A stretch of 9,309 nt of DNA. Origin: Pseudomonadota bacterium (GTDB taxonomy: Bacteria > Pseudomonadota > Gammaproteobacteria > Xanthomonadales > Xanthomonadaceae). A program made the translations under genes and the position numbers. Shown one piece after another: positions 1 through 6,800 of the stretch; positions within the stretch are counted from its first letter, which is position 1; the number at the start of each line of letters is the position of its first letter. Location: contig JAEXNZ010000491.1 in NCBI GenBank assembly GCA_023439425.1, positions 1-9,309 on the forward strand, written 5' to 3'. The notes below the pieces were generated by a model. It made no database searches. It was given only the letters and a program-made list of their open reading frames with translations, and had not been told where the DNA came from.

Positions 1-3
1 GGG

Positions 4-183
4 CTACCCGACGGCCTCCCTCGCTGGTGCGCGCGTTTCGGATGCAGAACAGCGGGTCTTCTCGTTGGTCTCATGCATCAAGGGCTGATCCGGCGATTCG
101 ACTTCGACTTCGACCAGCTGCCGCGCCAGCTCCGCGCTGGCCACGTGCCCGTGCAGGAACAACAACCCTTCGTAGATGTTCAT
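4..183 (-). CDS. Small hypothetical protein, 59 aa, divergent from the LysR gene
   Basis: This is a complete small ORF of 59 codons from ATG at 183 to TAG at 6-4. It begins MNIYEGLLFLHGHVASAELA, and the first 25 residues look like a compact amphipathic helical segment. A run of alternating Val and Glu (VEVEVE) comes from a GAAGTC codon repeat. The second half is polar and rich in Ala, Arg and Glu, and looks unstructured. A strong Shine-Dalgarno, GAGGTG on the minus strand at 188-193, lies about 5 nt before the ATG, which is the main reason to believe the gene. There is no signal peptide or membrane helix. It is divergent from the LysR-type regulator, so that regulator may control it. I do not recognise a function. 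The tail could be frameshifted or specific to this lineage; only the first half looks constrained. Confidence 0.6.
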   Translation of the reverse strand: MNIYEGLLFLHGHVASAELARQLVEVEVESPDQPLMHETNEKTRCSASETRAPAREAVG

Positions 184-192
184 GGCGTCACC

Positions 193-203
193 TCAAGGCT
201 TGA
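193..203. promoter_or_regulatory. Palindrome TCAAG-G-CTTGA next to the small ORF's ribosome binding site
   Basis: This is a perfect 5-bp inverted repeat around one central base. It touches the Shine-Dalgarno of the leftward small ORF (188-193). It uses the same CTTGA half-site as the second palindrome at 263-279, and a further single copy lies at 215-220. This is seen directly. A role as an operator for the neighbouring LysR protein is inferred from the position between divergent genes. Confidence 0.4.
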
Positions 204-262
204 ATGGCCGTCATCTTGAGCGCACCATCGGCACCGGAAAAGCGACATTTCCGCAACTTCGA

Positions 263-279
263 CTTGAACAGGATTCAAG
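263..279. promoter_or_regulatory. Candidate LysR-type operator, CTTGAA-N5-TTCAAG
   Basis: A perfect 6-bp inverted repeat is separated by 5 bp. It contains the T-N11-A arrangement (T265 to A277) typical of LysR-family binding sites. It covers the putative Shine-Dalgarno AGGA (270-273) of the LysR gene and ends 5 bp before its preferred ATG, so binding there would suggest autorepression. The inverted repeat is seen; the regulator that binds it is inferred. Confidence 0.5.
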
Positions 280-284
280 CCTCA

Positions 285-1193
285 ATGTCCCGGATGCCCT
301 TGCAGGCGCTGCACAATTTCGTGGTCGCGGCGCGCCTGGGCAACCTGACCCGGGCCGCCGAATCGATGAACCTGACCGTGAGCGCGCTCAGCCACCAGAT
401 GCGCCAACTGGAGCAGCGCCTGGGCTACCCGCTGCTGCTGCGGCAGGCACGCGGGGTGCGGCTGACCCCGGAAGGTCAGCGCCTGCTGGAGCAGGTGGGG
501 CCGCATCTGGATGCAATTGGCGAGGCGTTCCAGCCGTTCGCCGCACGGCATGATCGGGTGCTGACGGTCAGTGCGGTGCCATCGATGGCGTCGAACTGGC
601 TGGTGCCGCGCCTGGGCCAGTTCGTGGCCGCGTATCCGCAGATCGAGATCAATCTGGAATCGACCGAGCGGCTGACCGATTTCGAGCGGCAGCTGCAGGT
701 GGATGCGGCACTGCGCGTGGGGGCCGGGCAATGGCCGGGAGTGACGGCCGAGCCCTTGTTCGACGACTGGCTGGTGCCGATGGCCAGCCCGGCGCTGGTG
801 GCGCGGATGGGCGGGGTGGAGGCGCTGGCGCTTTCGCGATGGCCATTGCTGGGTGATCCGGACGGGGAATGGCAGCGCTGGTTTGCGCTGACTGGCGAGC
901 GTGCACCGAGCCGTTATGTCGCCATGCTCAACGATTCCGAATCACACCATCGTGCCGCGCTGGATGGCATTGGCGTGGCATTGGGGCGGGTGACCCGGGC
1001 GCAGCTGCTGCTGCAGTCAGGGCAGTTGATTGCATTGTCACCGCATCGTTTGAAAACGCGCTGGTCGCACTGGCTGGTGTATCCCGCGCGTTCTGCCACG
1101 CATCAGGGGTTCCTCGCATTCCGCGAATGGGTCATGGCACAAGCCAAGGCCCACGCCGACACCATGCTTGCGTCCGTCGATCTCCACGATTGA
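285..1193 (+). CDS. LysR-family transcriptional regulator, GcvA/AmpR-like subgroup
   Basis: This 302-residue protein is a DNA-binding regulator of the LysR family, acting in the cytoplasm. Residues 5-65 form the winged helix-turn-helix, with the family pattern FVVAARLGNLTRAAESMNLT, then SALSHQMRQLEQRLG and LTPEGQRLL. Residues 90-290 form the periplasmic-binding-protein-like effector domain. The features SNWLVPRL (103-110) and RVGAGQWPG (144-152) are typical of the GcvA/AmpR subgroup. ATG at 285 is chosen because it gives the usual LysR length and places the HTH at the very N-terminus; AGGA at 270-273 is a slightly distant ribosome binding site. ATG at 204 also has AAGG upstream and would add 27 residues with no homology-like character. 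The ligand and target genes cannot be told from sequence. It is not AmpR itself: the HTH sequence differs and no beta-lactamase gene is adjacent. The divergent small ORF is the obvious candidate target. Confidence 0.92.
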   Translation: MSRMPLQALHNFVVAARLGNLTRAAESMNLTVSALSHQMRQLEQRLGYPLLLRQARGVRLTPEGQRLLEQVGPHLDAIGEAFQPFAARHDRVLTVSAVPSMASNWLVPRLGQFVAAYPQIEINLESTERLTDFERQLQVDAALRVGAGQWPGVTAEPLFDDWLVPMASPALVARMGGVEALALSRWPLLGDPDGEWQRWFALTGERAPSRYVAMLNDSESHHRAALDGIGVALGRVTRAQLLLQSGQLIALSPHRLKTRWSHWLVYPARSATHQGFLAFREWVMAQAKAHADTMLASVDLHD

Positions 1194-1204
1194 ACGTCAC
1201 CCGC

Positions 1205-1226
1205 GTAGAGCCGGGCTTGCCCGGCT
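1205..1226 (+). repeat. GTAG-type REP hairpin (SMAG-like), single copy
   Basis: GTAG (1205-1208) is followed by a perfect stem, AGCCGGGC (1209-1216) with GCCCGGCT (1219-1226), closed by a 2-base turn (or 7 bp with a 4-base loop). A GTAG head with a GC-rich hairpin is the hallmark of the SMAG repeats of Stenotrophomonas maltophilia. The element lies 11 bp after the stop of the LysR gene and 12 bp before the 3' end of the convergent membrane-protein gene. It probably stabilises or ends both transcripts. There is no T-run, so it is not a classical intrinsic terminator. Confidence 0.85.
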
Positions 1227-1238
1227 GCTTTGCATGCG

Positions 1239-1646
1239 TCATTTCGGCAGGAGCGAGGTCGGCAGATCCGGCATACCTTCGTGGAGCTTTGCCAGTTGGG
1301 CCTCCAACTGCAAAATTCGCGCACTAGTACGTCTGTTCTCTTCGGCAAGGTGTCGATAGGAGCGGAACAGCAGCACTGTGCCTGCTATTCCCAGCGTCGT
1401 GCCTGCAGACCCAAGCGCAATGTAAAGAAGAGTATTGGCAACCCAGAGCTCCTCGGACTGGCGCGTCAAATAGAGCGGCAGAGCAACCACCAAGCTTGTC
1501 ATAACGACTATCGTCGAGATGGCCAGCACGAGAAAGCCTACGTGGCGGTGCCGCCGGTGAGCTACGGCCTGCAGAACAAGAACTATGACGCTTGATGTCA
1601 GCAAGAACAGGACATAAAAGAGGTTTACCGCCTCTACGTCGGGCAT
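1239..1646 (-). CDS. Small integral membrane protein with three TM helices and a C-terminal coiled coil
   Basis: The predicted protein has 135 residues. Three hydrophobic segments are clear: about 7-29, 36-60 and 69-94. A charged patch, HRRHRH (30-35), lies between the first two and by the positive-inside rule should be cytoplasmic. Residues 97-123 (HLAEENRRTSARILQLEAQL and onward) have the heptad character of a short coiled coil. The ATG at 1646 has AAGGA about 7 nt upstream. The gene shares its strand with the lipoprotein gene 41 bp upstream and may be cotranscribed with it. Base composition is lower than in the flanking genes: hand-counted 60-base samples give about 47-60% GC, against 67-75% in dnaE2. 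I do not recognise a family; an accessory inner-membrane protein is all that can be said. Confidence 0.75.
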   Translation of the reverse strand: MPDVEAVNLFYVLFLLTSSVIVLVLQAVAHRRHRHVGFLVLAISTIVVMTSLVVALPLYLTRQSEELWVANTLLYIALGSAGTTLGIAGTVLLFRSYRHLAEENRRTSARILQLEAQLAKLHEGMPDLPTSLLPK

Positions 1647-1687
1647 GGGTCTTCCTTGAGGCTGATATTGCTACATGAGGATATTGA

Positions 1688-2128
1688 TCAGAATGCCGTT
1701 GGCATCACTGATATCTCACCCTGAGCGCTGAGGGCCAGACGATACTTCAACGGCTTCCCCGGCTCGGCAATGATCTCCGTTTCCCGTCGAGCACGTTCGG
1801 CTCCAAAACGGCAAAGTCCGGTTCCATCCGGGTTGGGGCCCGTCCCCAGGATGTGGCGTCCTGGTGTCACGTAAAACGTAACCTTTTCCGCGTTGTCGAT
1901 GGTGGATACCTTCTCGCCATTGAGATACACGGCGGTCATACAGGCGCTGCCCATGGCACCGGCATCGCGCGCAACAATCAGCTGGACTTTGTCGGGGCTT
2001 GGAATCACCAGCTCCGGTGCGTAGATCCGGTCTTCTGGTGTGGAGCGCGCGGTGCTGGTATTGATCGGCTTGGTTGCACACGCGGAAACCGTAATCGCAA
2101 CGCAGATGGCCAGAGCAGTTGACCTCAT
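1688..2128 (-). CDS. Small outer-membrane lipoprotein of unknown function
   Basis: The predicted product has 146 residues. It starts with a lipoprotein signal peptide: MRSTALAICVAITVSAC with lipobox V14-S15-A16-C17. Ala at the +2 position predicts sorting to the outer membrane. The mature part has a Thr/Ser-rich linker, then a beta-rich domain. The segment VYLNGEKVSTIDNAEKVTF (68-86) followed by TPGRHILG (88-95) resembles the short beta repeats of PEGA-like or DUF2846-like lipoproteins, but this is only a resemblance. C63 and C106 could form a disulfide. ATG at 2128 is chosen over longer in-frame extensions because it begins the signal peptide and has AAGGGG 6 nt upstream; the longer reading would only overlap the yggS gene in another frame. 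GC content (about 58-62% in sampled lines) is lower than in the neighbouring genes. Confidence 0.8.
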   Translation of the reverse strand: MRSTALAICVAITVSACATKPINTSTARSTPEDRIYAPELVIPSPDKVQLIVARDAGAMGSACMTAVYLNGEKVSTIDNAEKVTFYVTPGRHILGTGPNPDGTGLCRFGAERARRETEIIAEPGKPLKYRLALSAQGEISVMPTAF

Positions 2129-2213
2129 CAATTTCCCCTTGAGTATCGTAATGGAGTACGTCAGCGCTCGATTTACGCGAGGGTGCTTACAGCCCTTCGC
2201 TGCGCAACCGTAA

Positions 2214-3056
2214 TTATTGCCCAGCGTGCGTTGACGGCCAATAGTGACTATCCGGCGTAGCTCGCGCCCCAAAGATCGCCTGGCCCACGCGCACCACGGT
2301 CGCGCCTTCCTCGATGGCGATCTCGAAATCGCCGGACATGCCCATCGACAGTTCATCCAGGCTGATGCCGGCGGGCAGGGTGGGCTGCAGGCGCTCACGC
2401 AGTTCGCGCAGGCGCACGAAGCAGGGGCGCACCTGTTCGGGATCCGGTGAGAACAGCGCCAGGGTCATCAGCCCGCGCACGCGCAGGTTCTGGAAGGCCG
2501 GCAGCTGCTGCACGAAGTCAGCCACCTCGATGGGATCCAGCCCGTACTTGCTGGCTTCCCCGGAGGTGTTGACCTGCACGAACACATCCAGCTGACGTTG
2601 TTCCAGTTCCAGACGCTGGTCCAGGGCCTGGGCCACGCGCAGGCTGTCCAGGGCCTGGAACTCGCTGGCGAAGCGGGCCACGTCGCGCGCCTTGTTGGTC
2701 TGCAGGTGGCCAATCACCGACCAGCGGATGCCAAGGTCGGCCATTGCCTCGGCTTTGGCCTTGGCTTCCTGCACCTTGTTTTCGCCCAGTTCGGTGCAGC
2801 CGGCCTGCCAGGCCAGCCGCAGGCGCGCTTCGTCGACGGTTTTGCTGACCGGCAACAAGCGCACGCTGTGCGGATCGCGGCCGGCGCGGGCGCAGGCGGC
2901 GGCAATGCGCGCATGCACGGCGTCCAGATTGTGGCGGAAGTCGTCAACGGTGCTGGCCTGCGGCCAGACGGGCGGGGCGATGGACACGGGCGGAACCGGG
3001 TGCGGATGTGTCCGTATTTTCGCATGCGGGTGGGCGCGCGGTTCGATTGTTTCCAT
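2214..3056 (-). CDS. yggS: YggS/PROSC family pyridoxal-phosphate homeostasis protein
   Basis: This cytoplasmic protein binds PLP on a single-domain alanine-racemase-like TIM barrel and buffers free vitamin B6; the family has no established catalytic activity. The PLP-binding lysine is K72 in LPVSKT. Other family blocks follow in order: GENKVQEA, GHLQTNKA, VQVNTSGEASKYGL, RGLMTLA and the phosphate-binding LSMGMSGDFEIAI, ending in RVGQAIFGAR. All key positions are intact. Read from ATG at 3056 the protein has 280 residues, about 45 more than usual. The first 35 are rich in Pro and His and lie outside the fold, so the true start may be GTG at 2987 (257 aa). Neither start has a convincing ribosome binding site. 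The usual partners pilT and proC are not adjacent; the lipoprotein gene follows 85 bp downstream. Confidence 0.93.
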   Translation of the reverse strand: METIEPRAHPHAKIRTHPHPVPPVSIAPPVWPQASTVDDFRHNLDAVHARIAAACARAGRDPHSVRLLPVSKTVDEARLRLAWQAGCTELGENKVQEAKAKAEAMADLGIRWSVIGHLQTNKARDVARFASEFQALDSLRVAQALDQRLELEQRQLDVFVQVNTSGEASKYGLDPIEVADFVQQLPAFQNLRVRGLMTLALFSPDPEQVRPCFVRLRELRERLQPTLPAGISLDELSMGMSGDFEIAIEEGATVVRVGQAIFGARATPDSHYWPSTHAGQ

Positions 3057-3153
3057 GCGTTACCGGGCGTGGCACCGTTCACGGCCGTCGTCTGTCGACC
3101 GACGCTACCAAAGCAACATCAGCAGCATTTTGCGCGAACCCGGATGGAGGACA

Positions 3154-3268
3154 GCCCCCTGAGTCTGGGGGCGGCCGCGAAGCGGCGGGGGTCTGGTGGC
3201 ATGCAATGGGGCCCACGGTTTGCGAAGCAAATTGTGGGGCGCAGCGCCGTGGGCCGACCGAAGGTCGG
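3154..3268 (-). other. Cluster of short hairpins between two minus-strand genes
   Basis: This stretch of about 115 bp lies between the stop of the anchored-protein gene (3270) and the start of yggS. It contains at least six inverted repeats: GCCCCC/GGGGGC (3154-3159 with 3167-3172); GCCGC-GAA-GCGGC (3174-3186); TTTGC-GAA-GCAAA (3219-3231); GGCG-CAG-CGCC (3238-3248); CCGACC-GAA-GGTCGG (3254-3268); and an outer 9-bp pair GGCCCACGG/CCGTGGGCC (3210-3218 with 3247-3255) enclosing two of them. Three share a GAA loop (TTC on the minus strand). The last sits 1 bp after the stop codon and would form a C(UUCG)G loop in minus-strand RNA. No T-run follows any stem. It could be a 3' end structure, a yggS leader or a small RNA; the sequence does not decide. 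Confidence 0.5.
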
Positions 3269-3269
3269 A

Positions 3270-3776
3270 TTACGGCGCGGCCTGCGACCCCGGGCGGACG
3301 TAATGCGACTGGCCGTTGTCGCTGAGGAAGATCAGTTCCGGTTTGCCCTGCCAGGAACTCAGCATGGCCCCGGTGTTGTTCTGGTGCTTCACCACCAGGG
3401 TGGCCCCGCGATCGGGGTTGGCGGTGACCTTGAAGACTTCCGTGGTGCCGCGGGCGTCGTCGAGGGTGAGTACGGCTTCGTCGCCGACATCGGCGGTGCC
3501 ATAGCCGCCACGTTCAGAGCCGTCGGCCCCGAGCAGGATCAGGCCGGACAGCGGAGAAGCACGCGGCCCCTGGGTGACCCCCTGGCTGACCGGGTCGGGC
3601 ACCGGTGCGCCCAGAATGACCCGGGCCTGGCCGTTGGCGTCCTGGATGACCAGCCCGCGTGCGGTGATGACGCGCTGGTCGGACTGGCTCTGGTGCAGCT
3701 TGATGGCGGTCCACCCCGAAACGACAAGGGCAAGACTGGATACCACCAGCGTGGTGAGAGTGAGTGCGCGCGACAC
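3270..3776 (-). CDS. Membrane-anchored protein of unknown function with repeated beta motifs
   Basis: The predicted protein has 168 residues. A single hydrophobic segment at about 5-27 should anchor it in the inner membrane with the rest in the periplasm. The soluble part shows a repeating beta-strand pattern of the form GLxIxDxxGxxR: ARGLVIQDANGQARVILGAP (39-58) and SGLILLGADGSERGG (77-91) are the clearest copies. Weaker ones are AVLTLDDARG (101-110), ATLVVKHQNN (125-134) and PELIFLSDNG (146-155). This suggests a beta-propeller-like or stacked beta fold with no visible catalytic residues. The start is GTG at 3776, with GGAG (3783-3786) 6 nt upstream. It follows dnaE2 on the same strand after 109 bp, so read-through from the SOS operon is possible but unproven. 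I recognise the style as a conserved xanthomonad hypothetical but know no function. Confidence 0.8.
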   Translation of the reverse strand: MSRALTLTTLVVSSLALVVSGWTAIKLHQSQSDQRVITARGLVIQDANGQARVILGAPVPDPVSQGVTQGPRASPLSGLILLGADGSERGGYGTADVGDEAVLTLDDARGTTEVFKVTANPDRGATLVVKHQNNTGAMLSSWQGKPELIFLSDNGQSHYVRPGSQAAP

Positions 3777-3885
3777 AGGCGGCTCCGGATCCTTGGAATG
3801 GCAGCGACAATACCCGATTGCGGGTTTATGACACCAGTCAGAAAAGTCCGAATCGGGTCGTTTGCGTGAAGCAGGTCACAGGCCG

Positions 3886-6800
3886 TCAATGGAAATCGCG
3901 GCTGGACGTGCGTACCCCGGCAATCAATTCATCAATATTGTGCATGCGCTGCACGATCAGATGCTGCACGCCGTCCACCCGTTCCAGCCGGCCATCGATC
4001 TGCATCAGCCGGGCTTCCACCAGCACCCGGTGCTGGCGGTCGGCGGTGCGTCGCCAGACCACGGCATTGACCATGCCGCACTCGTCTTCCAGCGTCAAAA
4101 AGGTCACGCCGCTGGCGGTCTGCGGGCGCTGGCGCATGCGCACCAGCCCGGCAAAGCGCACGCTGCGCCCGTGTGGCAGCTGTGCCAGCTGGTCCGAGCG
4201 CTGGCAGCGGCGCTGCTCCAGCAGCGGGCGGATGAACGACACCATATGCCGGCCCAGGGTGGTGCCGGTGCTGTTGTAGTCGGCCTGCATGTCCTCGAAC
4301 GCACTCGGGGCGGGCAGCGCGACCTCGGCTTCGTCGGTGGCGCGCACGCTGTCGAACAGCGGCAGCGGTTTCTCCACCCCGGACACATCCCAGCGCGCAC
4401 GGTGCCGGTGCCCACTCAGGCCTTTCAACGCGCCGGCGTCGGCCAGCAGGCCCTGATGCCGGCGGTCCAGCCGCGCACGCTGGCTGAGGTCGGCCACGCT
4501 GTCGAACGCCCCACGCGCACGCGCCTGCATCACCGCCAGCGCCATCGTCTCGCTGAAACCGTCGATCATGCGCAGGCCGAGGCGGATGCCGGGACTGTCC
4601 GGGTCCGGCGTCAGCGTGCAGTCCCAGTCGCTGTGGCGCACATCCACCGGCAGCACCGCCACGCCATGCCGGCGCGCGTCCTGCAGGATCTGGTCAGGCG
4701 TGTAGAACCCCAGCGGCTGGCTGTTGATCAGGCTGGCCGCAAACGCAGCCGGATGGTGGCATTTCAGCCAGCAGCTCACATAGGTGATCAGCGCGAAACT
4801 GGCCGCGTGGCTTTCCGGGAAACCGTAGCTGCCGAAACCCTTGATCTGCTCGAACAGGCGTTCGCCGTACTCACGGCTGTAGCCGCGCTCGGCCATGCCG
4901 GCCAGCAGCTTGTCGCGGTGCGGTTCCAGCCCGCCGTGGCGTTTCCAGGCGGCCATCGAGCGGCGCAGCGCGTCGGCTTGGCCGGGGCTGAACCCGGCTG
5001 CGGCCACCGCCAGCTGCATCACCTGTTCCTGGAACAGCGGCACGCCGAGGGTGCGCTTGAACACCTTCTCCAGTTCCGGCGGGTAGTCGATTTCTTCGAT
5101 GCCCTTTTCCTTCAGCTGCTTCCGGCGGTTGAGGTAGGGATGCACCATGTCGCCCTGGATCGGCCCGGGTCGCACGATCGCCACTTCAATCACCAGGTCG
5201 TAGAAGCAGCGCGGCTGCATGCGCGGCAGCATCGCCATCTGCGCGCGCGATTCAATCTGGAACACCCCCAGGGTGTCGGCACGGCAGATCATGTCGTAGG
5301 TGGGCACATCGTCGGCGGGAAGGCGGGCCATGGTCAGCACCTCGCCCGCGGTCGTGCGTACGCCGCGCCCCTGCAGCACCGCCAGGCATTTGCGCACCGC
5401 AGTGAGCATGCCCAGGGCCAGGCAGTCGACCTTCATCAGGCAGGTGGCATCCAGGTCGTCCTTGTCCCACTGGATCACCGTGCGGTTGTTCATGGCGGCG
5501 TTTTCCACCGGCACCAGCGTGGACAGCGGATGTTCGGAAATCCCGAAACCGCCCGGGTGCTGGGACAGGTGGCGCGGGAAATCCACCAGCTCGGCGGTCA
5601 GCGCCACCACCCGCTGCATCAGCGGGGTGTCCGGGTCGAAGCCGCGCTCGCGCAACGCTTCGGGCAGCGGTTCGTGGCTGCTCCAGCGGTCCAGGCAGGC
5701 GGCCAGTTCGTTGACCTGGTCCGGCGGCAGGCCGAGCACGCGGGCCACGTCGCGCACCGCGCTGCGGCCGCGGTAGCTGATCGCCACCGCAGTGAGTGCG
5801 GCACGCTCGCGGCCGTAGCGGTTGAACACGTACTGCAGCACTTCCTCGCGGCGTTCGTGCTCGAAATCGATGTCGATGTCCGGCGGTTCGTCGCGCTCGG
5901 CGGAAATGAAGCGCTCGAACAGCAGTTCCATATGACTGGGGTCGATCTCGGTCACGCCCAGCACGTAACACACCACCGAGTTGGCGGCTGAACCCCGGCC
6001 CTGGCACAGGATCTGCTGGCTGCGCGCGAAGCGCACGATGTCGTGCACGGTCAGGAAGTACGAGGCGTACTGCTTGCCGTTGATCAGCTTCAGTTCGTGC
6101 TCGATCAGGTCGCGCGGCCGGGTCGAGGTGCCGCCCGGCCAGCGCCAGCGGATGCCTTCTTCGACCAGCGCGCGCAGCCAGCTGGCCGGGTCGTGGCCGG
6201 CCGGCACCAGTTCGTGCGGATAGGTGTACTGCAGCTGTTTGAGATCAAACGTGCAGCGCGCGGCAATACGCAGGGTTTCTTCCAGCAGTTCGGCCGGGTA
6301 CAGCGCGGCCAGCGCCTGGCGCGTGCGCAGGTGGCGTTCGCCGTTGGGAAACAGGTGCCAGCCGGCATCGGCGATGGTGCAGTGCTGGCGGATCGCGGTC
6401 AGGGTGTCCTGCAATGCTCGGCGGCGGCGTACATGCATGTGCACGTCGCCGCTGGCCACCAGCGGGATGTCGTGGGCGTAGCCGAATTCCAGCAGGGCTT
6501 CCAGCCGTTCCACATCGTCGGCTTCGCGGTGCAGCTCCACCGCCAGCCACAGCCGGTGCGGAAAACGCGCCTGCAGCCAGCGTGCGTCTTCCGGGGCCGG
6601 TGTACGTGCCGGCCACAGGCACAGCAGACCGTCGGGCAGCGCGTCGAAGTCTTCGCGCAGGCACTGGTACTGGCCCTTGGGTGCGCGCCGGCGGCAGGTG
6701 GTGATCAGCTGGCACAGCGCGGCATAGGCGGCCAGGTCGGTGCACAGCAGCACCACTTTGGGGCCGTTCTCGATCTGGAATTCAGCGCCGGTGATCAGCG

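Noticed and set aside
97..111. GAAGTC codon repeat in the small ORF, considered as a microsatellite
   Set aside because: It has only about two and a half units, too short to call a repeat element.
204..284. Longer LysR start at ATG 204
   Set aside because: It would add 27 residues ahead of the HTH, unlike the family, and would place the CTTGAA-N5-TTCAAG site inside coding sequence. It does have an AAGG upstream, so it is not fully excluded.
3812..3825. Hairpin ACCCG-ATTG-CGGGT between dnaE2 and the next gene, considered as a terminator
   Set aside because: The stem is 5 bp and there is no T-run in the dnaE2 direction. It is too weak to annotate.
2598..3869. A 423-codon open frame on the plus strand over yggS and the anchored-protein gene
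   Set aside because: It is antisense to two well-supported genes and crosses the hairpin region between them. It has no recognisable domain and no good ribosome binding site.
3862..5991. A 709-codon open frame on the plus strand opposite dnaE2
   Set aside because: It is exactly antisense to conserved DnaE2 sequence, is rich in Gln, His, Ala and Arg, and shows no domain. Long antisense frames are normal in GC-rich genes with strong third-position bias.
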